From the NCBI RefSeq assembly GCF_022900255.1, contig NZ_JALIRM010000004.1, forward strand, positions 140,722-204,721: 64,000 nt of DNA, written 5' to 3'. The notes under the pieces are model-generated. The model was not told the DNA's origin, did not search any database, and saw only the letters and a program-made list of their open reading frames with translations. Shown here one piece after another: positions 8,883-17,080 of the stretch (within the stretch, counting starts at the first letter, position 1; each line of letters starts with the position of its first letter). The translations under genes were made by a program, and so were the position numbers. Source of the DNA: Lederbergia wuyishanensis. GTDB lineage: Bacteria; Bacillota; Bacilli; Bacillales; Bacillaceae_C.

Positions 8883-8918
8883 TATTGACATTAAAGTCAT
8901 TATGCGGAGAGATGCTGA

Positions 8919-9581
8919 ATGAATAATAAAAAAATTGTTTTATTTACAGTTGTCATTTTTGCCATCATTGTGGCACTTGTATTGGTTTTTAACAATAAAG
9001 GAAAAAATGAGAGCCAAGAAAAGGTTAGTCTTAAAAATCTAGAAAACCAACCAACAATGGGGAATGAGGATGCACCTGTTACAATTGTAGAGTTTGGAGA
9101 TTATAAATGTCCGTCATGTAAAGCATGGGGAGAAAGAGTTTTTCCACAGCTTCAAAAAGATTATATCGATACTGGAAAGGCTAAGCTCACATATATTAAT
9201 GTTCTTTTTCACGGAAATGAATCAGTCCTTGCAGCACTTGCATCAGAATCTGTTTTTAAACAAGATCCGGAAAACTTTTGGGCTTTCCATAAAGGAATTT
9301 ATGATGCACAACCTTCCAATCAAAACCATGATGATGTATGGGTAACAACAGACATGTTAGTAGAGATTGCAAAAGCCTATGCTCCAAATATCAACTTTAA
9401 TGAATTCAAAAAAGATATAGAAGAGAAAGGTATGTTCGACCAAGTCATGATTGATGATAAGCTAGTGAAAGATGTAAATGTTAAATATACACCTACCCTC
9501 GTTATCAATGGTGTTATGTTAGATGATCCTTTTGATTATGAAGCAATTGCAGCACAAATTGAAAAAGGTTTGAAAAAATAA
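8919..9581 (+). CDS. bdbD: Thiol-disulfide oxidoreductase BdbD (DsbA-like)
   Basis: 220 residues. One N-terminal membrane anchor (residues 5-24) is followed by an extracytoplasmic thioredoxin fold of the DsbA type. The active site is CPSC at residues 64-67 in FGDYKCPSCKAWG, and the cis-Pro loop is TPTLVING near residue 190. The enzyme introduces disulfides into exported proteins and is re-oxidised by the BdbC partner encoded one base downstream. The start ATG follows GCGGAGAGATG. I recall bdbDC lying close to the copper genes in B. subtilis as well. The CsoR-type operator in front of it is notable. Confidence 0.92.
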   Translation: MNNKKIVLFTVVIFAIIVALVLVFNNKGKNESQEKVSLKNLENQPTMGNEDAPVTIVEFGDYKCPSCKAWGERVFPQLQKDYIDTGKAKLTYINVLFHGNESVLAALASESVFKQDPENFWAFHKGIYDAQPSNQNHDDVWVTTDMLVEIAKAYAPNINFNEFKKDIEEKGMFDQVMIDDKLVKDVNVKYTPTLVINGVMLDDPFDYEAIAAQIEKGLKK

Positions 9582-9582
9582 T

Positions 9583-10026
9583 ATGAATAAATCCAAATCA
9601 TCCTTTTCTTTTCAACAGCTGGCCCTATATTTTGCTTGGATTGTATCAATGGTGGCTACACTTGGAAGTTTATATTTTAGTGAAATCAGACTTTATATCC
9701 CTTGTGAACTTTGTTGGATTCAAAGAATATTTATGTATCCTCTAACTATCATACTTGGTATTGCAGCTTTTTATAATGATATAAATATAAAAAGATATAT
9801 TTTACCGGTCTCTCTTATTGGAGGTACCATCTCTCTATATCATTATTTAGTTCAAAAAGTCCCTGGTTTTGAATCAATCAAGCCATGTGTCCAAGGGGTG
9901 CCTTGTAATGTTCAATATATCAACTGGTTTGGCTTTATCACGATTCCATTTTTAGCGTTAATAGCATTTACTTTAATAAGCATATTTATGATCCTCATGT
10001 TTAGACATGAGCGTTCACATAGATAG
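9583..10026 (+). CDS. bdbC: Disulfide bond formation protein BdbC (DsbB-like)
   Basis: 147 residues with four membrane helices. It has the two cysteine pairs of DsbB/BdbC proteins: CELC at 41-44 after the first helix and C(V)QGVPC in the second outer loop (KPCVQGVPCN). It passes electrons from BdbD to the menaquinone pool. It begins one base after the bdbD stop, so translation is probably coupled. A perfect palindrome terminator follows. Confidence 0.92.
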   Translation: MNKSKSSFSFQQLALYFAWIVSMVATLGSLYFSEIRLYIPCELCWIQRIFMYPLTIILGIAAFYNDINIKRYILPVSLIGGTISLYHYLVQKVPGFESIKPCVQGVPCNVQYINWFGFITIPFLALIAFTLISIFMILMFRHERSHR

Positions 10027-10035
10027 AAAAATAAC

Positions 10036-10063
10036 AACGGAAAGTGATATATCACTTTCCGTT
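10036..10063. terminator. Bidirectional terminator, 28-bp perfect palindrome
   Basis: Arms AACGGAAAGTGATA and its exact complement lie between the convergent bdbC and the small leftward gene at 10085. A-rich sequence precedes it and T-rich sequence follows, so it can stop transcription from both sides. Confidence 0.8.
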
Positions 10064-10084
10064 TCTATAATTTCACATGTCATA

Positions 10085-10303
10085 TTAATTTTCTTTATCT
10101 GTTTCAACTGCCTGTTCTTGTGACGATTCTTGTGGCGTCTCCATCGGTCTTCCCCAGAAGAATCCCCACGGATCCCTTGCAGGCGATGCTTCTCTATTTC
10201 TACCTCTTTCCCGATTATGTCGTTCTTCAACAACCTCAACATTCTGAGCATGGATGATTAAATTTTCAACATGAATTTCTTTTGGTTTTCTTTCGTTAGA
10301 CAT
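10085..10303 (-). CDS. Small hypothetical protein with DPWGFFWGRP motif
   Basis: 72 residues. A strong AGGAGGG lies 6 bases before the ATG at 10303, which together with the codon pattern supports a real gene. The sequence is hydrophilic: EIHVENLIIHAQNVEVVEE (a predicted beta pair), then an Arg/Glu-rich linker, DPWGFFWGRP, and an acidic Gln-rich tail. There is no signal peptide or membrane segment. I do not recognise a characterised family. It is convergent with bdbC and divergent from csoR, with about 110 bases before the csoR operator. Function is unknown; it need not be related to copper. Confidence 0.7.
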   Translation of the reverse strand: MSNERKPKEIHVENLIIHAQNVEVVEERHNRERGRNREASPARDPWGFFWGRPMETPQESSQEQAVETDKEN

Positions 10304-10407
10304 CTCTACCCTCCTAGCTGTAACAATAATATTCGATTTATCTTATTCAAAAGTGACATATGTGTATAGGCGTTTTGTGAAGTTCAATTTTTTTATAATT
10401 TAACTAT

Positions 10408-10436
10408 TTGCATACCGTATAGGGGTATGTTATTAT
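10408..10436 (+). promoter_or_regulatory. csoR-copZ promoter with CsoR operator in the spacer
   Basis: TTGCAT (10408) and TATTAT (10431) are separated by exactly 17 bases. The 19-bp palindrome CATACCGTATAGGGGTATG (10411-10429) fills the spacer. Known CsoR operators are GC-tract palindromes of the TACC...GGTA type, so copper-released autorepression is expected. Confidence 0.85.
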
Positions 10437-10456
10437 GTAGGAAAGGAGGCATTTGA

Positions 10457-10798
10457 ATGGCGCATAATTTAGACCCTCAACAGCTTTCTGATGAGCCTTG
10501 CTGTGAATCAAAAGTTGAACGGAAAAGTCATCATTCTGAAGAAGTTAAAAAAAATTTAGTAACGAGACTTAACCGAGTAGAAGGGCAAATTAGGGGTATA
10601 AAACGATTAATTGAAAATGATACTTATTGTGATGATGTCATTACGCAAATTTCTGCTACTCAAGCAGCGTTAAACAGTGTAGCAAAAATTTTACTTGAAG
10701 GTCATATGAAAAATTGTGTCGTCGAAAGAATCCAAGAAGGAGATACGGAAGTCTTAGACGAATTTCTTATAACAATACAAAAACTAATGAAGAAATAA
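10457..10798 (+). CDS. csoR: Copper-sensing repressor CsoR
   Basis: 113 residues; AAAGGAGG precedes the ATG. All-helical CsoR/RcnR family protein (RLNRVEGQIRGIKRLIEND). The copper ligands Cys58, His83 and Cys87 have the same spacing (25 and 4) as the C-H-C set of characterised copper-sensing CsoR proteins, which separates it from nickel or formaldehyde sensors. The first 25 residues are a longer, Cys- and His-containing tail (CCESK, SHHSEE) that might add metal affinity. It sits under its own operator and directly precedes copZ. Confidence 0.95.
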   Translation: MAHNLDPQQLSDEPCCESKVERKSHHSEEVKKNLVTRLNRVEGQIRGIKRLIENDTYCDDVITQISATQAALNSVAKILLEGHMKNCVVERIQEGDTEVLDEFLITIQKLMKK

Positions 10799-10813
10799 TA
10801 GGAGCTGATTCGT

Positions 10814-11023
10814 ATGGAAAAAATTACGTTGCAAGTTGAAGGAATGTCTTGTGGTCATTGTGTAAAAGCGGTTGAAGGTAGCGTTGGAAAACTTCAAGGT
10901 GTTTCTGATGTAAAAGTAAATCTTGAAACTGGAACTGTTGATGTAGAATTTAACAATCAACAAGTAAGTGTAGAACAAATTAAGGAAACAATCGATGATC
11001 AAGGTTATGATGTAAAAGCGTAA
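10814..11023 (+). CDS. copZ: Copper chaperone CopZ
   Basis: 69 residues; a single heavy-metal-associated domain with GMSCGHC near residues 10-16, the MxCxxC copper site, and the usual beta-alpha-beta pattern ending in DQGYDVKA. It delivers Cu(I) to CopA and buffers cytoplasmic copper. It starts 15 bases after the csoR stop with an AGGAG site, so the two form one transcript. A weak hairpin lies between it and copA. Confidence 0.95.
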   Translation: MEKITLQVEGMSCGHCVKAVEGSVGKLQGVSDVKVNLETGTVDVEFNNQQVSVEQIKETIDDQGYDVKA

Positions 11024-11027
11024 GGAA

Positions 11028-11058
11028 CGTGCTCTTCAATGCACGCTTTCTTTTTATT
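11028..11058 (+). terminator. Weak hairpin between copZ and copA
   Basis: Five-base arms CGTGC/GCACG followed by CTTTCTTTTTATT. It is short, so it may only attenuate, giving more copZ than copA transcript. Confidence 0.4.
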
Positions 11059-11063
11059 AAAAA

Positions 11064-11082
11064 TATACCCCGTATAGGTATA
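11064..11082 (+). promoter_or_regulatory. Third CsoR-type palindrome, abutting the copA ribosome site
   Basis: TATACCCCGTATAGGTATA is the reverse-oriented version of the site in the csoR promoter. It ends where the copA AAGGAG begins. No room remains for a normal promoter and leader, so it may act as a roadblock to read-through or be a relic. Confidence 0.6.
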
Positions 11083-11095
11083 AGGAGTTTTGGGA

Positions 11096-13513
11096 ATGAA
11101 GAATGCGAATGTTTCAGAAGACCAATTTCAAATTACCGGTATGACTTGTGCCGCTTGCTCTAATCGAATCGAAAAAGGATTGAAGAAGCTTGATGGAATG
11201 CAGGATGCAAATGTGAATCTTGCTTTAGAAAAAGCTACCGTTCAATATGATAAAGAGAAAATATCGTTTGAAGATATTCAGAAAAAAGTTCAAGACCTAG
11301 GCTATGATGTTATCACTGAAAAAGCAGAATTTGTGATTACGGGAATGACTTGTGCGGCTTGCTCAACAAGAATTGAAAAAGGATTGAATAAAATGCCTGG
11401 TGTCGTCCAAGCAAATGTTAATCTTGCACTTGAAAAAGCAACGGTTGAATTTAATCCTTCAGCCCAATCAACAAAGGATATAATTGATCGAGTCGAAGCA
11501 TTGGGATATGGAGCGGTTGTAAAAAATGATGATAATGATAAGGAAACAATGGATTATCGTGAAAGAGAAATTAAAAGGCAGGAAAGAAAATTCATTTTAT
11601 CCTTAATACTTTCTCTACCTCTTCTGTGGACAATGGTCTCACACTTTAGTTTTACATCTTTTATTTACGTACCAAAAATATTAATGAATCCGTGGGTTCA
11701 AATGGCTTTAGCGTCACCAATCCAATTTTACGTTGGAAAGCAATTTTATGTTGGTGCCTTTAAAGCCCTGCGAAATCAAAGTGCTAATATGGATGTGCTT
11801 GTTGTTCTTGGTACATCAGCAGCATATTTTTACAGTGCATTTTTAGTAATTCGCTCAATTGGTACGGGTGCTCACTCAGTAGATTTATATTTTGAAACGA
11901 GTGCCGTTCTGATCACACTAATTATTCTTGGGAAGCTTTTTGAGGCAAAGGCAAAGGGAAGATCTTCTCAAGCGATTAAAAAGTTAATGGGGCTTCAAGC
12001 AAAGACAGCAACAGTCGTGCGACAAGATGTCATTCTAAATATTCCGCTCGAAGAAGTAGTGGAAGGTGATATTTTACTCGTTAAACCGGGAGAAAAAGTA
12101 CCGGTAGACGGTATAATTATCGAAGGTGAGTCAGCTTTAGATGAATCGATGATAACAGGGGAAAGCGTTCCAGTTGATAAAGGTGCTGGGGATTCCGTGA
12201 TCGGTGCAACAATTAATAAGAATGGTTTTATTAAAATGCAGGCAACAAAGGTAGGGAAGGAAACGGCTCTTGCACAGATCATTAAAGTCGTTGAAGAAGC
12301 ACAAGGGTCAAAAGCACCGATTCAACGATTAGCAGACCATATTTCGGGGATTTTTGTCCCAATTGTAGTGGGGATTGCGATATTAACGTTTATCATTTGG
12401 TTTACGAGAGTGGCACCTGGAAACTTTGCCGAAGCTTTAGAAAATATGATTGCCGTATTAGTTATTGCCTGTCCTTGTGCTCTTGGTCTTGCTACTCCGA
12501 CTTCGATAATGGCAGGATCGGGAAGAGCGGCTGAATATGGGATTTTATTTAAGGGCGGCGAACATTTAGAATCCACTCATAAAATTGATACAGTTATTTT
12601 AGACAAAACAGGGACAGTTACAAACGGAACTCCAATTTTAACAAATATTTCTACTCATCTGAACGAGACTGAATTTTTATCATACATTGCCTCCGCTGAA
12701 CAGCAATCGGAACATCCTTTAGCCCAAGCGATTGTTGAAGGAATAAAAAAGAAAAGGATTCTTTTAAAACAACCTTTATCCTTTGAAGCAATTCCAGGGT
12801 TTGGAATTAAGGCAGTTGTCGATGGTAAAGAAATTCTTATCGGTACTAGACGTCTTATGAAGGACAATAATATCGAGATTGAAGCAGCTATTGTTAAAAT
12901 GGAAAAATACGAAAATGAAGGAAAAACTGCTATGATTGCAGCTATTGATGGTCAATTTGCAGGGATTGTTGCAGTAGCAGACACAATTAAGGAAACCTCG
13001 AGAGAAGCAATCGAGCGCTTAAACGAAATGAATATTGAAGTTATCATGATGACAGGGGATAATGAGCGGACAGCTCATGCAATCGCCAAAGAAGCCGGCA
13101 TCGGAAATGTCATTGCTGAAGTGCTGCCTGAAGGAAAAGCGGAGGAAGTAAAAAAACTTCAACAAGCTGGGAAAAAGGTCGCGATGGTTGGGGATGGAAT
13201 TAATGATGCTCCAGCACTAGCAACGGCTGATATTGGGATGGCGATTGGAACGGGAACGGACGTAGCGATGGAAGCCGCTGATATCACTCTCATTCGCGGT
13301 GACTTAAACAGTATTGCTGATTCGATTTTTATGAGCCACAAAACGATCCGTAATATTAAACAAAATCTATTTTGGGCTTTTGCCTATAATACATTAGGGA
13401 TTCCAATTGCGGCAATGGGTTTCCTCGCACCTTGGTTGGCAGGTGCTGCAATGGCATTCAGTTCAGTTTCCGTTGTTCTGAATGCATTAAGATTACAGAG
13501 GGTAAAATTATAA
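11096..13513 (+). CDS. copA: Copper-exporting P1B-type ATPase CopA
   Basis: 805 residues from ATG 11096, placed 8 bases after AAGGAG; a TTG six bases upstream is too close to that site. Two N-terminal heavy-metal domains each carry GMTCAACS (first at about residues 15-22, second about 70 residues later). Eight membrane helices follow, with TGES in the actuator domain, the copper-channel motif CPCALGLATP near residue 458, the phosphorylation motif DKTGT near residue 502, SEHPLA, and GDGINDAPAL. It pumps Cu(I) out of the cell. It is the last gene of the csoR-copZ-copA group. Confidence 0.97.
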   Translation: MKNANVSEDQFQITGMTCAACSNRIEKGLKKLDGMQDANVNLALEKATVQYDKEKISFEDIQKKVQDLGYDVITEKAEFVITGMTCAACSTRIEKGLNKMPGVVQANVNLALEKATVEFNPSAQSTKDIIDRVEALGYGAVVKNDDNDKETMDYREREIKRQERKFILSLILSLPLLWTMVSHFSFTSFIYVPKILMNPWVQMALASPIQFYVGKQFYVGAFKALRNQSANMDVLVVLGTSAAYFYSAFLVIRSIGTGAHSVDLYFETSAVLITLIILGKLFEAKAKGRSSQAIKKLMGLQAKTATVVRQDVILNIPLEEVVEGDILLVKPGEKVPVDGIIIEGESALDESMITGESVPVDKGAGDSVIGATINKNGFIKMQATKVGKETALAQIIKVVEEAQGSKAPIQRLADHISGIFVPIVVGIAILTFIIWFTRVAPGNFAEALENMIAVLVIACPCALGLATPTSIMAGSGRAAEYGILFKGGEHLESTHKIDTVILDKTGTVTNGTPILTNISTHLNETEFLSYIASAEQQSEHPLAQAIVEGIKKKRILLKQPLSFEAIPGFGIKAVVDGKEILIGTRRLMKDNNIEIEAAIVKMEKYENEGKTAMIAAIDGQFAGIVAVADTIKETSREAIERLNEMNIEVIMMTGDNERTAHAIAKEAGIGNVIAEVLPEGKAEEVKKLQQAGKKVAMVGDGINDAPALATADIGMAIGTGTDVAMEAADITLIRGDLNSIADSIFMSHKTIRNIKQNLFWAFAYNTLGIPIAAMGFLAPWLAGAAMAFSSVSVVLNALRLQRVKL

Positions 13514-13517
13514 TAAT

Positions 13518-13615
13518 AAAAGGCTGTTTTCGTAAAGTTTGTTGTTTTTGCAAAAGCCTAAAAGCCGGCTTTTACCACTAAAAGGTGACTTTAGGCGGAA
13601 TGACTCCGTTTAAAT
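13518..13615. repeat. Intergenic repeat-like segment after copA
   Basis: Nested complementary pieces (AAAAGGCT...AAGCC, AAAGCCGGCTTT, AAAGGTGACTTTAGG) make a foldable block. It resembles dispersed intergenic repeats I have seen in Bacillus genomes. It may also serve as the copA terminator. Confidence 0.4.
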
Positions 13616-13645
13616 TCCAATTTATTTTTAAGAAAAGAGCCTAAT

Positions 13646-13690
13646 AAAAAGACAAGGTGTAGATAGAAAATATCTCAGCCTTGTCTTTTT
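13646..13690. terminator. Bidirectional terminator between copA and ferredoxin
   Basis: Perfect 12-bp arms AAAAAGACAAGG / CCTTGTCTTTTT with inner arms AGATA/TATCT, in the space between convergent genes. T-runs occur on both strands. Confidence 0.85.
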
Positions 13691-13701
13691 AATATGTGAA
13701 A

Positions 13702-13944
13702 TTACTCTGCATTCGCGAAGAATTCTTTCGCTTTTTGAATGAAAATTTCATCTTCTGGAAGTAAATCTTCCTCATGATATATCGCTTCAACTGGGCAAAC
13801 AGCCTGACAAGCTCCACAGTCGATACAAAGATCAGGATCGATAAAATACATATCTTCTCCTTCAAGAATACAATCGACAGGACAAACTTCCACACATTCG
13901 CCAAACTTTTCACCTAGACATGGTGAAGTAATAACGTATGACAT
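13702..13944 (-). CDS. fer: Ferredoxin (7Fe-8S type)
   Basis: 80 residues; AAAGGTGG precedes the ATG. The cysteine pattern is C9-x7-C17-x3-C21-P (with C25) and C40-x2-C43-x2-C46-x3-C50-P. This is the pattern of ferredoxins with one [3Fe-4S] or [4Fe-4S] cluster and one [4Fe-4S] cluster. It is a small acidic cytoplasmic electron carrier. It is a single-gene unit facing copA, with its own promoter region to the right. Confidence 0.93.
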   Translation of the reverse strand: MSYVITSPCLGEKFGECVEVCPVDCILEGEDMYFIDPDLCIDCGACQAVCPVEAIYHEEDLLPEDEIFIQKAKEFFANAE

Positions 13945-14437
13945 AAAAAAACCACCTTTATATTGAAATCTTTATGATAGTTTCTCCAAAACAACAGAGA
14001 AATCTTTCTCTCGCATAGGTTCTAGATAAAGAACTAAAAATAAATTATTAGTTCAATCCAATCCTAATAATAGCAAAATTATTGCTCTTTTTCAATTGTA
14101 GGAGAAAATCATGGATTCTTCAATAACTCGTGAGGTAATCCATAAAAATTTCAATTAGATATGGAAACTGCAAGAAATGTATGAAACTCCCAATTTAATT
14201 GTGAATTCTTCCCATTTCGATTAAGAATACGACTGAATCGTAGCAGAAATCCCGAGGATTGAATTTTACTGCAACGAATAATACACTAGCACCCCGGTAC
14301 ATGGATTTTTCCACACTAATATCGAATCATACGAAAAACAATGTCAATTTGATGAAGATTGACAGGTCTTCTCGAAAACCGTACATTAAAACTAGAATGG
14401 AGAGGCTATCCCCCGAAAAAATAAAGGAGGTTAGACG
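13945..14437. other. Upstream region of ferredoxin and phoP
   Basis: About 490 bases without a credible gene. At 14239-14249 (CGTAGCAGAAA) and 14269-14281 (CTGCAACGAATAA) there are pieces identical to the cores of the tandem repeats at 24.3 kb and 57.6 kb, here once in each orientation. The right end holds the phoPR promoter. Confidence 0.5.
14359..14387 (+). promoter_or_regulatory. phoPR promoter
   Basis: TTGACA (14359) and TACATT (14382) with a 17-base spacer, about 50 bases before the phoP GTG. The -35 is perfect and the -10 is moderate, consistent with a sigma-A promoter. Confidence 0.55.
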
Positions 14438-15136
14438 GTGGATAAAGTACTTGTTGTCGATGATGAGCCTTCGATTGTGACGCTATTGCGTTTTAATTTG
14501 GAGAAGGCAGGGTTCTCTGTAATTACAGCTGAAGATGGAAAAACTGGCCTCGATATGGCTATGGCAGAAAAGCCGGATTTAATTATTCTTGATTTGATGC
14601 TGCCGGGAATGGATGGAATGGATGTTTGTAAAACATTAAGACAAGAAAAAGTAAAAACACCTATTTTTATGTTGACAGCAAAAGATGATGAATTTGATAA
14701 GGTTCTTGGCCTTGAACTCGGAGCAGATGATTATTTGACGAAACCTTTTAGCCCGAGAGAAGTGATTGCTAGAGTAAAAGCCATTTTGCGAAGAACGAAT
14801 ATGAATGAAATTCCTGAAGAGGTCGTGAAAGATGAGGTCATTGAAATTGGAGAGCTTACTATTTTTCCAGAAAAATATGAAGCAGCTCTTTCTGGTACAA
14901 AGCTGGAACTTACGCCTAAGGAATTTGAACTTTTATTATATCTTGCGAACAATCAAGGTAAAGTTTTGAGTCGACATCAACTTTTAGATGCTGTATGGAA
15001 TTATGATTTTGCTGGGGATTCTCGAATTGTTGATGTCCACGTTAGTCATTTACGTGAAAAAATTGAAACAGACACGAAGCAGCCAGTCTATATAAAAACA
15101 ATTCGTGGATTCGGTTATAAATTGGAGAAACCATAA
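14438..15136 (+). CDS. phoP: Phosphate response regulator PhoP
   Basis: 232 residues with a GTG start 7 bases after AAGGAGG. The receiver domain has acidic pocket Asp8/Asp9, phospho-acceptor Asp52 (LDLMLPGMDG) and the KPFSPRE lysine loop. The C-terminal half is an OmpR-type winged helix (LTPKEFELLLYLANNQGKVLSR, VHVSHLREKIE, IRGFGYKLE). With phoR directly after it and the pst operon next, it is the phosphate-starvation regulator. Known members bind TTAACA-like direct repeats, and such an array lies before pstS. Confidence 0.93.
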   Translation: MDKVLVVDDEPSIVTLLRFNLEKAGFSVITAEDGKTGLDMAMAEKPDLIILDLMLPGMDGMDVCKTLRQEKVKTPIFMLTAKDDEFDKVLGLELGADDYLTKPFSPREVIARVKAILRRTNMNEIPEEVVKDEVIEIGELTIFPEKYEAALSGTKLELTPKEFELLLYLANNQGKVLSRHQLLDAVWNYDFAGDSRIVDVHVSHLREKIETDTKQPVYIKTIRGFGYKLEKP

Positions 15137-15137
15137 G

Positions 15138-16919
15138 ATGCATAAATTATGGGTTCGCATTACGTTTTCATTTTTATTACTAATGTCCCTACTACTTCTC
15201 GTTTCTGGCTTTTTTTTAGCGGAAATGATGAAAAATACATACTACGAATTAAAAGAAAAACAATTAGGTCAAACCGCGCATTTAGTGTTAAATGCAGTGG
15301 AAATGGATAAGACAGGACTGCAAGCAGAAGATTTACAAAATAAAGTGATGACATTATCTTCATCCATTCAATCCCGCTTAACCATTATTGCTAAAAATGG
15401 AGTTGTTTTAGCGGACACAAAAGATAATCCAGCTGAAATGGAAAATCACGCTAATCGCCCTGAAGTAAAGCAAGTTCTTAAAGAGCATTTAAAATCGGGT
15501 CTATCGATTAGATACAGTGATACTTTAGGCTATAGTATGATGTATGTGACAATACCGATAATTGAAAATGATAAAACTGCTGGAGTCATGAGGGTTTCTC
15601 TCTCAATGCAAAATATAGAGCATGCCATAAGAAATCTATGGATTAGTCTTGCTCTTGTATTATTTGCAGCATTTCTATTGACTGGCCTTATAGGGATGAG
15701 ACTAGCAAAAGGCATTTCAGGACCAATCGAAGAAATGATTAGTGTGTCTGAAAAACTAAAAGAAAAAGATTATACAGCACGTGTAAAAATGAAATCTAAA
15801 GGGGAGCTTGGTCAATTAGCTAATGCGATTAATGTTCTTGCTTCAAGTTTAAAAAACCAAATGGATAAGCTCCATGAAAATGAACAGCGACTAACAGGTG
15901 TTCTAACAAATATGATGAGTGGAGTTTTGCTAGTCAATATAGAAGGACGTATATTATTAGCAAATCGTGCTATGGGGCAAATGCTTGGAGAAGACCCAAG
16001 TACATTTACAAACAAGCATCATACTGAAGTAGGGAGAAGTAAAGAACTTAGTAATTTGATTGATCAATGTTTAAAAACAGGTAATGAGATACGGAATGAA
16101 GTACATTTTTATTATCCTAAAGAAAAAATCGTAGATGCACATTTAGCCCCTTATGTACGTGAAAATGGTGAAGTAAATGGGATAATTGCGGTTCTTCATG
16201 ATGTAACAGACATTCGCAGACTAGAAAAGATGCGCAGTGATTTCGTCGCTAACGTTTCTCATGAATTAAAGACACCTATTACATCTTTAAAAGGATTTGC
16301 CGAAACATTGCTTGATGGAGCAATGGAAGATGAAGAGTTGTGCCGAAACTTTTTAACGATTATTTATAAAGAAAGTGATCGGTTGCATAGACTTATTAAA
16401 GATATTCTCTATTTATCAAGTATCGAACACCACGGTATTCCATTAACGATTGAAAATGTAAATGTCACAGAAGCTGTTTTAAGTACTGCTCAAACGATAA
16501 AAGAAGGAGCGGTAAAAAAGAATTTGCATCTTATTCTTCCGGAAAAAAAGGATATTTGGATTGAAGGCGAGAAAGATCGGATTCAGCAGATTGCTTTAAA
16601 TTTACTGTCAAATGCGATTGCCTATACCCCAGATGGTGGGGAAATATCTGTTAGTATTGAAGAACAGGATAAGGAAGTAAACCTTATTATTTCCGATACT
16701 GGAATCGGAATTGCTCAAAAAGAACTACCAAGAATTTTTGAACGTTTTTATCGAGTAGAAAAGGCACGATCACGCAGTTCTGGGGGAACAGGGTTAGGGC
16801 TTGCCATCGTTAAGCATTTAGTCGATTCACATAATGGAAAAATAGATGTTAAAAGTGTTGAAGGAGTGGGCACAACTTTTATTGTTTCACTTCCAAAAAA
16901 ACAATATAACGAAATATAA
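15138..16919 (+). CDS. phoR: Phosphate sensor histidine kinase PhoR
   Basis: 593 residues from ATG 15138, one base after the phoP stop. Domains in order: first membrane helix (residues 5-25), an extracellular sensor region of about 140 residues, a second helix (about 168-190), HAMP, a PAS domain, a HisKA domain with the phosphorylated His in FVANVSHELKTPITSL (about residue 374), and a HATPase domain with NLLSNAIAYTP, DTGIGI and GGTGLGLAI. It phosphorylates PhoP under phosphate limitation. A terminator follows. Confidence 0.93.
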   Translation: MHKLWVRITFSFLLLMSLLLLVSGFFLAEMMKNTYYELKEKQLGQTAHLVLNAVEMDKTGLQAEDLQNKVMTLSSSIQSRLTIIAKNGVVLADTKDNPAEMENHANRPEVKQVLKEHLKSGLSIRYSDTLGYSMMYVTIPIIENDKTAGVMRVSLSMQNIEHAIRNLWISLALVLFAAFLLTGLIGMRLAKGISGPIEEMISVSEKLKEKDYTARVKMKSKGELGQLANAINVLASSLKNQMDKLHENEQRLTGVLTNMMSGVLLVNIEGRILLANRAMGQMLGEDPSTFTNKHHTEVGRSKELSNLIDQCLKTGNEIRNEVHFYYPKEKIVDAHLAPYVRENGEVNGIIAVLHDVTDIRRLEKMRSDFVANVSHELKTPITSLKGFAETLLDGAMEDEELCRNFLTIIYKESDRLHRLIKDILYLSSIEHHGIPLTIENVNVTEAVLSTAQTIKEGAVKKNLHLILPEKKDIWIEGEKDRIQQIALNLLSNAIAYTPDGGEISVSIEEQDKEVNLIISDTGIGIAQKELPRIFERFYRVEKARSRSSGGTGLGLAIVKHLVDSHNGKIDVKSVEGVGTTFIVSLPKKQYNEI

Positions 16920-16921
16920 GT

Positions 16922-16952
16922 AATGCATCCTTTTTCAAGGATGCATTTTTTT
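16922..16952 (+). terminator. phoPR terminator
   Basis: Perfect 11-bp arms AATGCATCCTT/AAGGATGCATT with a 4-base loop and a T-run, just after the phoR stop. Confidence 0.88.
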
Positions 16953-16953
16953 A

Positions 16954-17030
16954 TTTACAAAGTTAAATACTAACTTTACACAATCTTAACAATCAGTTCA
17001 TACCAGCTTAATCATGAAGGATTATATTAT
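16954..17030 (+). promoter_or_regulatory. Pho box and promoter of the pst operon
   Basis: TTTACA (16975), TTAACA (16986) and TTCATA (16997) are spaced 11 bases apart. They are preceded by TTAAAT (16963) and TTTACA (16954). This is the known PhoP-binding pattern of six-base repeats with five-base gaps. TATTAT at 17025-17030 is a fitting -10 about 23 bases downstream. Strong induction by phosphate starvation is expected. Confidence 0.85.
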
Positions 17031-17080
17031 ATTTGCAAGGCAGATAGTAGATTACAAAAAAAACAAAGGTGGGTATTCTC

